Source: Nitrosomonas eutropha | GTDB taxonomy: Bacteria > Pseudomonadota > Gammaproteobacteria > Burkholderiales > Nitrosomonadaceae | DNA length: 64,000 nucleotides | Direction: 5' to 3' | NCBI RefSeq assembly: GCF_003201195.1 | Contig: NZ_QICQ01000001.1 | Coordinates: 124,001 to 188,000, forward strand | In this document: one piece after another, positions 56,186 through 64,000 of the stretch | Numbering within the stretch: position 1 is the first letter of the stretch | How the letters are laid out: the number at the start of each line of letters is the position of its first letter | Translations under genes and position numbers: made by a program | The notes under the pieces: model-generated | The model's database searches: none | The model's input: the letters and a program-made list of their open reading frames with translations, nothing else | What the model was told of the DNA's origin: nothing

Positions 56186-57508
56186 ATGATGAAAAGCTTA
56201 CGAGGTTTAGCGTGTCTATTATGCTTGAGCATGTTTGTTTGTGTTCAGTTAGAAGCTGCCGATCTGATGCAGATTTACCGTGAAGCGCTGGAAGAGGATG
56301 CACAATACGGCGCGGCGCGCGCTGCCTATGTGGCTGCACAAGAACGGATGCCTCAGGGAAGGGCAGGGTTATTGCCCGATATTCGCCTGACTGGAGTTGG
56401 CCAAAATCAATATATTGAAACAAGTGGTTTGCCAAGCCGAGAGATCAAAAATCGGGGAATTACCGCGACTCTGACTCAACCGCTCATTCGTTTTGAGAAT
56501 TTTATTATTTATCAGCAATCTAAAAATGAGGTGGCGCAGGCAGATGCGCAATTCGTTATCGCAGCGCAGGATTTGATCTTGCGGGTTGCACAAACCTATT
56601 TTGATATACTCAAGGCAAAAATTGACCTTGAGGTAGTCGAGTCGCAGAAAAAAGCGATTCATGAACAGCTAGAACAGGCTAGACGAAATTTTGAAGTTGG
56701 TGTTTCGACCATAGTCGATACACACGAAGCCGAAGCGCGTTACGATTTAACCTTGTCACAGGAAATCGCTGCCAGAAACAAACTGGAAATTAGTCAGCAT
56801 GCATTAGAAGTTCTAATCAATCGACTCCCGAATGATCTGCAGGATGCAAGCCTGGACAAGATTATCGCCGATCCACTTTCTTTGCCTCACGATGGTATGG
56901 ATGAGTGGGTCGGGCTAGCGGAAGAAAAGAATTTCCAGCTGAAAGTACAGCGTATTGCTTACGAGATTTCCGAGCAAGACATTGACCGTGCCAAAGCTGG
57001 TCACTATCCAACTCTTGATCTGGTTGCACAATATAGTGATCAGCATGGTGTCGGCGGTGCTTTCACCGGGCGAGGGCTGGATATCGTCAATAAATCTGTT
57101 GGATTACAATTGACGGTTCCTATTTTCCAGGGATTGTCAGTGCAATCTCGTGTTAGAGAAGCTTTAGCTAACCGGGACAAGGCTCGTAAAGATATGGAAA
57201 ATGTGCAGCGCACGATCGCATTGCAGGTTCGCCAGAATTATCTCAATGTAACTAATGGTATTGCTCAGATCAAAGCGCTGAAGCAGGCATTAACATCCAG
57301 CCGCAGCCAGCTTGATTCAACCACGTTGGGTCAGGAGGTAGGTGTACGGATGGAAATAGATGTACTCAATGCGCAGCAGCAATATTTTTCGGCGCGCAGA
57401 GATCTTGCTCAGGCCTATTATGATTATCTGATGGCCCGGCTCCAGCTTAAAGCTGAAGTGGGTGATCTGGATGAAGATGATTTGCTGGAAATTAATGCAT
57501 TACTTTGA
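56186..57508 (+). CDS. TolC-family outer-membrane efflux channel
   Basis: 440 residues from ATG 56186 (an in-frame ATG at 56090 would give a longer non-signal N-terminus). Signal peptide MMKSLRGLACLLCLSMFVCV ends before ADLMQIYREALEED. The tandem coiled-coil halves are typical: ARRNFEVGVSTIVDTHEAEA in the first and TTLGQEVGVRMEIDVLNAQQ in the second. It forms the outer-membrane channel of type I or RND exporters. No transporter partner lies in the window. Confidence 0.9.
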   Translation: MMKSLRGLACLLCLSMFVCVQLEAADLMQIYREALEEDAQYGAARAAYVAAQERMPQGRAGLLPDIRLTGVGQNQYIETSGLPSREIKNRGITATLTQPLIRFENFIIYQQSKNEVAQADAQFVIAAQDLILRVAQTYFDILKAKIDLEVVESQKKAIHEQLEQARRNFEVGVSTIVDTHEAEARYDLTLSQEIAARNKLEISQHALEVLINRLPNDLQDASLDKIIADPLSLPHDGMDEWVGLAEEKNFQLKVQRIAYEISEQDIDRAKAGHYPTLDLVAQYSDQHGVGGAFTGRGLDIVNKSVGLQLTVPIFQGLSVQSRVREALANRDKARKDMENVQRTIALQVRQNYLNVTNGIAQIKALKQALTSSRSQLDSTTLGQEVGVRMEIDVLNAQQQYFSARRDLAQAYYDYLMARLQLKAEVGDLDEDDLLEINALL

Positions 57509-57570
57509 TTCTTCTTGTTTATTTTTAGTAAAAAAGCCGAAAAATTAGTGTAATCAAGGTAGTAGAAGAA

Positions 57571-60024
57571 TTATTTTTCTGGATGTTCGCTTGGTCGTTT
57601 AGAGGATATTTTTGTGCGTTGTGGTTGCTGATGGCAAGCCATGCGGTAAGCGCGTAATGCTTTTTGTGCGTGGTTCAGAACGGTATCCTGTGGATAATTG
57701 ATAATTTCGCGTGGCTCGACATCATCACTGATTCCGGCAGGAAAGCCGGATAGTAATTCCAGGCCATCATACATATGATCGATAGCGTAAATGTGGAACA
57801 TACCTTTGGATACCGCATTAATTACACTATCATCCAGTATCAGGTGACGGCAATTGCGATCCGGGATCAGCACTCCTTGAGTACCATCAAGACCGGCAGT
57901 TTCACAAACCCTGAAAAATCCTTCTATTTTTTCATTAATGCCTCCTACCGGGAGCATTTCACCAAATTGATTGATCGCACCAGTGACTGCGATACCTTGT
58001 TTGAACGGTAATCCCGACAAGGCTGAAAGTAGTGCATACAATTCCGCGCATGAAGCAGAATCGCCTTCTACGCCATAGTATTCCTGTTCAAACACGATAG
58101 ATGCATTGAGTGCGAGCGGTGCATTATGGTGAAACAAAGCGGATAGAAAATTTTGTAGGATGAATACGCCTTTATCGTGGATCGGCCCGGACATGCCGAC
58201 TTCACGTTCAATATTGAGCAGACCGTCTTCTCCAGCCAAGGTGTGCGCAGTAATGCGTGTAGGAATACCGAAACTGTGATCACCCATCTCGATCAAGCTC
58301 AAACCATTGATCTGCCCGACTTTTTCACCATGTACGGTGATGACTATATCTCCGTCAGCAATAGCTTCTTGTGCACATTGGTCCGGGTAATTATGTCGCA
58401 GTGTCCGAGCCTGGCGGGCAGTTGTAACATCTCGCTCCTCAACAATAGTATTTCCGCGCGCTTTGCATTGCAGGGCGCTTTCCACAACCAGCATTTCTGT
58501 ATAACTGAAGTTTGCACTTAATCGCTTCTGGTCTTCTGTGGTTCTGTGGCAGGTTTTTAGCACACAAGCAACCGCTCCGCGTGAAAAATGTGGCAGAGAG
58601 GATTGTTTACAGAGATGGGATATAAAAATAGACAGAGCCCGGTAGGCTTGTATACTGGCCAGGAATGAGACTGCAAAATCAACTTTTACCCGGAATCGCC
58701 GCGCTAGTTCGGGATTTTCTTCCTGAATTGTGTAATATTGCTCACGCGAGCCAATCAGGATGATTCTGACATCAATCTTGACAGATTCAGGTTCAATGGG
58801 TATGACCGGTGTTGCGGCATTAGCAGTCCAGGATTCTTCAATCTGCAATATGTGGTTACGCAGAAAGCGACAAATTTTTTCCCACAAGAAAGTATCAACC
58901 AGTAAATCATCCAAATGTAACATCAGGAAGCCACCATGCGCCTTCAACAAACTGCCTGCGCGGATACGCGTAAAATCTGTCACCAGCATACCTTCAATGG
59001 ATTGGTACCCGATACTGCCAATCATCGATTTAAAAGATGGATTGTCATCGACCACAACCGGTGCGCTGATTGAATCTCGGTTGTCTACTACGATATTTAC
59101 CCGGTAGCGCTCAAACAACTCCTTTAGATCTTCTGGGCTCTTTTCTTCATCTAAATCAGCTGGCTGGAATATATCCAGGTTTTCAAGAATATCGTGTTTG
59201 ATCCCGTTCAAGTGGTGTTCAAGCCTGGCATAATCTTTAAAGGATCGGTCCAGTTCGCCCGGTACGGCATCCAATACCTGATTTAGCAGAGGTTCAATCC
59301 AATTCCGACATAATGTGGAGAGCTCCTTATCCCGGTTTTGGCCAAGCATACGAATTTTTTGGAGATAAGATGCAATTTCATGGCGTAGTGCTTGTTCGTC
59401 CTGATCGAGAGCAGCTCTCCGGTCTCTCGGTAGCGTCAAGATTTCTTCTTCGGTCAGTGGCTTTCCGGATTCATTTAAAAGCGTAAAAACCAGGCGTCCA
59501 GATTCACGCCGAATTGCAAATTTTAATGATTCTGCATATATATTGAGTTTTTCAAAATAATTGCTTTCTTCCAGCTTGAAGCGGTTTTCAATGTGCTCCG
59601 CTTCTGCCTTGAAATCATCTCTATTCAGCCGTTCCGGTATTTCCTGCAATAAATCGCTCATGGATTGTGCAAGTTGTTGCCGTAGCCAGCTACCTTTGCC
59701 TGCTGGTAAGCGTAATGTCAGAGGTCGTTCCGGCACATCAAAGTTGTAGACGTAGCACAAATCAGATGGTACAGGCTTCCCTGCTGCAACTTCTGTCATC
59801 GCCTGTCGCAGCAGGGAAGATCTGCCACTGCCCGTTTCGCCCAATACAAAAAGGTTGTAGTCCGGGTGTTCCATTTCGAGGCCAAAATAAGTTGCCCGCC
59901 TGGCACGTTCCTGACCAATCCAGTCAAGTGGTTGATCAATCAAAGTAGATGTATCTGAGAATTCCAGAGAACCGGGATCAATCGTTAAACTGAGCGCATA
60001 CGGCTCTAATCTGGTTATTGGCAT
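57571..60024 (-). CDS. Lon-related AAA+ protease (LonH/YcbZ-like)
   Basis: 817 residues. Walker A FVLGETGSGRSSLLRQ near residue 60. C-terminal Lon-type protease domain has the catalytic Ser in VEGDSASCAELYALLSAL and Lys in GGINEKIEGFFRVCE. The N-terminal substrate-recognition domain of Lon is absent, matching the AAA_32/Lon_C architecture seen in E. coli YcbZ. Cytoplasmic. The genuine Lon lies 2 kb away on the same strand. Confidence 0.9.
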   Translation of the reverse strand: MPITRLEPYALSLTIDPGSLEFSDTSTLIDQPLDWIGQERARRATYFGLEMEHPDYNLFVLGETGSGRSSLLRQAMTEVAAGKPVPSDLCYVYNFDVPERPLTLRLPAGKGSWLRQQLAQSMSDLLQEIPERLNRDDFKAEAEHIENRFKLEESNYFEKLNIYAESLKFAIRRESGRLVFTLLNESGKPLTEEEILTLPRDRRAALDQDEQALRHEIASYLQKIRMLGQNRDKELSTLCRNWIEPLLNQVLDAVPGELDRSFKDYARLEHHLNGIKHDILENLDIFQPADLDEEKSPEDLKELFERYRVNIVVDNRDSISAPVVVDDNPSFKSMIGSIGYQSIEGMLVTDFTRIRAGSLLKAHGGFLMLHLDDLLVDTFLWEKICRFLRNHILQIEESWTANAATPVIPIEPESVKIDVRIILIGSREQYYTIQEENPELARRFRVKVDFAVSFLASIQAYRALSIFISHLCKQSSLPHFSRGAVACVLKTCHRTTEDQKRLSANFSYTEMLVVESALQCKARGNTIVEERDVTTARQARTLRHNYPDQCAQEAIADGDIVITVHGEKVGQINGLSLIEMGDHSFGIPTRITAHTLAGEDGLLNIEREVGMSGPIHDKGVFILQNFLSALFHHNAPLALNASIVFEQEYYGVEGDSASCAELYALLSALSGLPFKQGIAVTGAINQFGEMLPVGGINEKIEGFFRVCETAGLDGTQGVLIPDRNCRHLILDDSVINAVSKGMFHIYAIDHMYDGLELLSGFPAGISDDVEPREIINYPQDTVLNHAQKALRAYRMACHQQPQRTKISSKRPSEHPEK

Positions 60025-60508
60025 ATGGGCTATTGTAGGACTAGGGGAATTTGAAGATTACCGGATATTCTCAGTATTGTTCGATACTGGAAGCTGGTAA
60101 GGATACGTGCTTCAGGCAGGGCGAATAGATAGTATTTTGAGATCCTGATTGGGCAGAGTACCTGGATACTAATCTTGTCCAAATGAGTTTGATTACTCGA
60201 TCATCTGTTATCGCATGTGTTCTAAAGGTCATGGTGGAAAATCACTTGGCGATTGTTCATAAATCAAGTGGAATTAGGTGGTGATGCCAAGTTTTCGCAG
60301 GGTGATGGCAAGAGCATTTCCGGTATTGCACAAACAAGTATCAAAAATGATACAGGGGCGCTGAAAAAAATACTTTGTGACGGTGAATGATGACACTTCA
60401 GTTCTGGTTTTTGTCAGAAAATTAATAGCTGGATTACTGTTTTTGCTGTGGCACTAATTAGGGAAATAACAGAAAATGCGAGCAAAAATTTAGTTTTTCG
60501 CCGGAGCA
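60025..60508 (-). other. Intergenic region upstream of the LonH-like gene
   Basis: Nearly 500 bp between the start of the LonH-like gene and a hairpin near the aminotransferase stop. Short frames are unassigned. The promoter of the LonH-like gene must lie here but cannot be picked by eye. Confidence 0.4.
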
Positions 60509-60548
60509 GTAAATTTCTCCTGTTACAAAATGGAGAAATTTACTTTTT
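60509..60548 (+). terminator. Strong hairpin with T-run (bidirectional-terminator-like)
   Basis: GTAAATTTCTCC (60509-60520) and GGAGAAATTTAC (60532-60543) form a perfect 12-bp stem with an 11-base loop, followed on the plus strand by TTTTT. It lies 22 bp past the stop of the minus-strand aminotransferase gene, so it may end that transcript although the T-run is on the other side. Confidence 0.55.
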
Positions 60549-60569
60549 AGCAGCAGCTCTACCAGTCAC

Positions 60570-61784
60570 CTATACAGCGGGATTATTTGCATAATATTGA
60601 TGCGCAGCAGATGATGCTGCACCTTTATCGACTTTCGTGCCCAAATCGGCCAATACATGCTCTAATGCATCCAGGCAGAATATGACGTTTTCCAGTTTGC
60701 TTGAATTACCCATCAAGCCGATGCGCCAGATTTTTCCGGCAAAATCACCTAAACCAGCACCAATTTCTAGATTGTAATCAGCCAAGAGCCTGCGGCGTAC
60801 TTCTTTTTCATCTACGCCCGTCGGGACATGCACAGAGTTCAACTGTGGCAGACGATATGCTTCATCCACGACATATCCGATACCCAGTGTTTTCAATCCA
60901 GCTTTTAATGCTTCGTGATTACGACGATGCCGGGTCCAGGAATGCTCAAGCCCTTCTTCATACAATATAATCAGTGATTCATGCAAGCCATATAGAGAAT
61001 TGGTTGGTGCGGTGTGATGATAGGTGCGGGAAGATCCCCAGTAACCGAGTAACAAACTGATATCCATGAACCAGCTGTGTACTTTTTCAGTACGATTCCT
61101 GACCAGATCTACTACTCTTTCTGAAAAACTGACGGGAGACAATCCCGGTGGACAGGATAAACATTTCTGGCTGCCGGAATAAATGGCATCAATATCCCAT
61201 CCATCCATATAAACAGGTGTCCCGCCTAATGACGTGACAGTGTCCATAATTGTTAGGCAATCGTACTTTCTTGCTATTTGGCCGATGGTCTTGGCATCCG
61301 ACTGAACACCTGTAGAAGTTTCGGCATGTACAAACGCCACAATTTTAGCATCCGGATTCTTTTTCAGTATATCTTCCACTTTTTGAGGATCAACCGGATC
61401 GCCCCATTTATCCTCCACTACCAATGGAATTCCGCCACAGCGTTCGACATTCTCGATCATCCGTCCGCCAAAGACACCATTTCTGCAAACAACAACTTTG
61501 TCTCCAGGCACAATCATGTTAACAAAACACATTTCCATTCCGACCGAACCCGGTCCGGAAACTGGAAAAGTCAATAAATTGGTCGTTTGAAATACATATC
61601 GCAGCAAGCCTTTCAATTCTTCCATCATTTCGGTGAAAACCGGATCAAGGTGACCCAGTGTCGGGCGAGCCATAGCGGATAAAACACGCGCGTGTGTATC
61701 GGATGGTCCCGGACCAAGCAAGGTGCGCTGAGGCGGATAGAAAGTGGTTATTTTTTTTTCTGGGCGAAAGCTATCAATGGTCAT
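60570..61784 (-). CDS. PLP-dependent serine/alanine-glyoxylate aminotransferase
   Basis: 404 residues of class V aminotransferase type. The PLP-binding Lys is in SGSQKCLSCPPGLSPVS and the domain start LLGPGPSDTHARVLSAMARP is typical of AGT/SGA. Transfers an amino group to glyoxylate and may serve in photorespiration-type 2-phosphoglycolate salvage. Specificity for serine, alanine or both is not readable. Located 319 bp after the lon stop. Confidence 0.9.
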   Translation of the reverse strand: MTIDSFRPEKKITTFYPPQRTLLGPGPSDTHARVLSAMARPTLGHLDPVFTEMMEELKGLLRYVFQTTNLLTFPVSGPGSVGMEMCFVNMIVPGDKVVVCRNGVFGGRMIENVERCGGIPLVVEDKWGDPVDPQKVEDILKKNPDAKIVAFVHAETSTGVQSDAKTIGQIARKYDCLTIMDTVTSLGGTPVYMDGWDIDAIYSGSQKCLSCPPGLSPVSFSERVVDLVRNRTEKVHSWFMDISLLLGYWGSSRTYHHTAPTNSLYGLHESLIILYEEGLEHSWTRHRRNHEALKAGLKTLGIGYVVDEAYRLPQLNSVHVPTGVDEKEVRRRLLADYNLEIGAGLGDFAGKIWRIGLMGNSSKLENVIFCLDALEHVLADLGTKVDKGAASSAAHQYYANNPAV

Positions 61785-61867
61785 CGATATTCCTAATATG
61801 AGTGAATGAAAATGTTGTTCTCTAGAATCCGGTTTCTATCAGTAACCAGAATCTTCAGGGAAATATC

Positions 61868-61901
61868 AAATAGCCTACTGGTGGAAACCGATAGGCTATT
61901 T
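61868..61901 (-). terminator. Hairpin between lon and the aminotransferase gene
   Basis: AAATAGCCTA (61868-61877) and TAGGCTATTT (61892-61901) form a perfect 10-bp stem. On the minus strand it follows the lon stop by about 200 bp and lies 83 bp before the aminotransferase start. Its 3' side reads TTTGATATTT, a weak T-run. Could terminate lon transcription. The rest of 61785-62102 shows no gene. Confidence 0.5.
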
Positions 61902-62102
61902 ACTTTGACTTCAGATTAAGTCAAATAGTACTTCCTTGGGATTCATCTTAAGGATTCAAGCAAAGATTCTATCAAGTGATCGTAAAATTTACTATTCGCT
62001 TGTCTGCGGAAAATAAAGCCGAATCTATTTATAAAATAGCAGCTTTAAAGGAAGATACTTTAAAATTTTATTGAAGCTCTCCCGTTATGTGTATCCAAAT
62101 AA

Positions 62103-64000
62103 TCAATGCTTGATTGAAGAAGCTCTTGTAACGCTATCTTTAGGTGTGGATGCAATGACTTGACCAGGGATAGCTGACGGTATCGCATCAGGCTTATATT
62201 CCAGAGCAATTTCTAGCACCTGGTCAATCCATTTTACTGGCTTGATATCCAGTTTGTTTTTAATGTTTCCAGGAATCTCACTCAAATCCTTGACATTATC
62301 TTCCGGGATCAACACCGTGCTTATTCCACCACGATGAGCAGCCAGGAGTTTCTCCTTGAGCCCACCGATTGGAAGAATTTCGCCTCTTAGTGTAATTTCC
62401 CCGGTCATCGCAACGGATGCTCGCACCGGGACTCCGGTCAATGCAGAAACCATAGCCAGACAAATACCAATACCTGCACTCGGCCCATCTTTAGGCGTGG
62501 CCCCTTCAGGCAAGTGAATATGAATATCGTTCTTCAGATAAAAATCATCTGATATTCCCAGAACGATTGAGCGGCTTCGAACAACAGACAGGGCTGCCTG
62601 AATGGATTCCTGCATGACTTCACCCAGTTTACCGGTCGTAATCGTCTTCCCTTTGCCTAGTAGCACTACCGCCTCAATTCTCAGCAACTCACCGCCTACC
62701 TCCGTCCAAGCCAGTCCCGTAACCTGTCCAACCTGATTTTTTTCGTCAGCCATGCCATAAGCGTAACGGCGCACTCCAAGATATTTATCGAGGTTGCGGG
62801 AGTTGATAATAATCTTTTCCTTATTTTTTTTAACCAGCAAAATTTTGACGACTTTCCTGCAAATCTTGGAGATTTCTCTTTCCATTGAACGCACTCCCGC
62901 TTCTCGGGTGTAGTAGCGGACAATGTCACGTAATGCAGATTCAGAAACAGACAACTCCCCCTCGCTTAAACCATGATCCTTCATTTGCTTGGGTAGAAGA
63001 TATCGTTTTGCAATATTTAGTTTCTCATCTTCGGTATAGCCTGAAAGTCGAATAACTTCCATTCGATCAAGGAGTGCGGGAGGAATGTTCAGTGTGTTTG
63101 CGGTAGCAACGAACATGACATCCGATAAGTCGTATTCAACTTCGATGTAGTGATCAACAAATGTATTGTTTTGCTCCGGATCAAGTACTTCCAGCAAGGC
63201 AGAAGAAGGGTCGCCACGAAAATCCATTCCCATTTTGTCAACTTCATCTAACAGAAACAGTGGGTTTTTGACACCGATTTTTGTCATACTTTGCAAAATC
63301 TTTCCGGGCATCGAACCGATGTAAGTTCGACGATGCCCACGGATCTCAGCTTCATCTCGCATGCCTCCGAGAGACATACGAACAAATTTACGGTTTGTCG
63401 CGCGAGCTATAGATCGACCTAGTGAAGTTTTACCTACTCCAGGCGGGCCGACAAGGCAAAGAATGGGAGCCTTGGATTTGGCAACCCGCTGTTGTACTGC
63501 AAGGTATTCAACTATCCTTTCCTTTACTTTCTCCAAACCATAATGATCTTCATTCAGGATGGATTCGGCAATCTTTAATTCTTTGCTGATTTTGGTTTTC
63601 TGCTTCCAGGGCAATGCAACCAGCGTGTCAATATAATTTCGTACAACAGTTGCTTCGGCTGACATAGGAGACATCAGGCGCAGTTTTTTCAGCTCAGACT
63701 CTGCCTTGGCTAATGCTTCTTTAGGCAAGGAAGCTGCCTTTATTTTTCTTTCAATTTCTTCAAGGTCAGTACCATCTTCGCCTTCGCCCAGTTCTTTCTG
63801 AATAGCTTTAACCTGTTCATTCAGGTAATAGTCCCGCTGGCTTTTTTCCATCTGGCGCTTGACTCTACCGCGAATGCGCTTTTCTACCTGGAGGATATCC
63901 AGTTCGGCTTCCAGAAGGCCAAGTAAACGTTCTAAACGTGGCTGAACTTCAAAAATTTCCAGAATTTCCTGTTTTTGCTCCAGTCTCAAGGGAAGATAAG
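62103..64000 (-). CDS. lon: ATP-dependent protease Lon, C-terminal part (runs off right edge)
   Basis: At least 632 residues are present and the gene continues beyond the window. Order seen: N-domain end ([13 protein letters not shown]), the coiled [20 protein letters not shown], Walker [17 protein letters not shown], Walker [15 protein letters not shown], and protease domain with catalytic Ser in [20 protein letters not shown] and Lys in [14 protein letters not shown]. Degrades unfolded and regulatory proteins. Identification is secure; the start is outside the window. Confidence 0.97.
   Translation of the reverse strand, partial: YLPLRLEQKQEILEIFEVQPRLERLLGLLEAELDILQVEKRIRGRVKRQMEKSQRDYYLNEQVKAIQKELGEGEDGTDLEEIERKIKAASLPKEALAKAESELKKLRLMSPMSAEATVVRNYIDTLVALPWKQKTKISKELKIAESILNEDHYGLEKVKERIVEYLAVQQRVAKSKAPILCLVGPPGVGKTSLGRSIARATNRKFVRMSLGGMRDEAEIRGHRRTYIGSMPGKILQSMTKIGVKNPLFLLDEVDKMGMDFRGDPSSALLEVLDPEQNNTFVDHYIEVEYDLSDVMFVATANTLNIPPALLDRMEVIRLSGYTEDEKLNIAKRYLLPKQMKDHGLSEGELSVSESALRDIVRYYTREAGVRSMEREISKICRKVVKILLVKKNKEKIIINSRNLDKYLGVRRYAYGMADEKNQVGQVTGLAWTEVGGELLRIEAVVLLGKGKTITTGKLGEVMQESIQAALSVVRSRSIVLGISDDFYLKNDIHIHLPEGATPKDGPSAGIGICLAMVSALTGVPVRASVAMTGEITLRGEILPIGGLKEKLLAAHRGGISTVLIPEDNVKDLSEIPGNIKNKLDIKPVKWIDQVLEIALEYKPDAIPSAIPGQVIASTPKDSVTRASSIKH

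Overview
The window looks like a chromosomal segment of a betaproteobacterium, most likely a Nitrosomonas-type ammonia oxidiser. This is an inference from the overall protein character (PurL, ThiC, UppP, CysS, Lon), a c-type cytochrome and a serine-glyoxylate type aminotransferase; no rRNA or amo/hao gene is present to prove it. Both ends are cut inside genes: purL on the left and lon on the right, both on the minus strand.

Layout. 1-6.3 kb: purL 5' part, a secreted di-haem cytochrome c, a small Cys-rich protein, a decayed mazEF pair, a GFA-family protein and the NAD(P)HX repair enzyme NnrDE. 6.7-27.4 kb: a surface-glycan locus. It holds an ABC-2 exporter (wzm/wzt), a 1511-residue multi-domain sulfotransferase/glycosyltransferase/methyltransferase, two SDR enzymes, a complete GDP-D-glycero-D-manno-heptose set (hddA, gmhA, hddC, gmhB), an ATPase/STAS-like/PIN triad, a CysN-CysC fusion whose GTPase half is degenerate, cysQ and a GT2 glycosyltransferase. 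wzm and wzt are split by about 3.7 kb of accessory DNA (nucleotidyltransferase remnant, ORF6N protein, Rpn nuclease, higBA).

27.4-33.8 kb: an accessory island bounded and interrupted by three partial copies of one glycosyltransferase-pair junction. It carries a second higBA, two degenerate IS256-type and one IS5-type transposase, a HEPN/MNT pair, a second Rpn gene and a RelE-like toxin. 33.8-45.8 kb: the second GT2 gene, an SDR epimerase, a SAM-cyclase-AAA-TPR regulator, a UspA-UbiB fusion, an HD phosphohydrolase, a truncated Wadjet JetD-like fragment, and the initiating sugar transferase with a WbpM/PglF-type 4,6-dehydratase. 45.8-64 kb: mainly housekeeping genes: deaminase, motAB, cysS, two cyclophilins, rhodanese, uppP, thiC under a TPP riboswitch, pcm, a TolC-family gene, a LonH-like protease, an aminotransferase and lon.

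How the parts fit. The glycan genes suggest synthesis of a heptose (possibly deoxyheptose)-containing, probably sulfated polysaccharide exported by Wzm/Wzt. CysN-CysC and CysQ would supply PAPS and remove PAP. Scattered through the locus are many toxin-antitoxin or defence-type genes. The strongest candidates for something less described are two Rpn genes, each with a near-perfect internal Shine-Dalgarno and ATG that would make a C-terminal RpnS-like antitoxin, and the ATPase/STAS-like/PIN operon.
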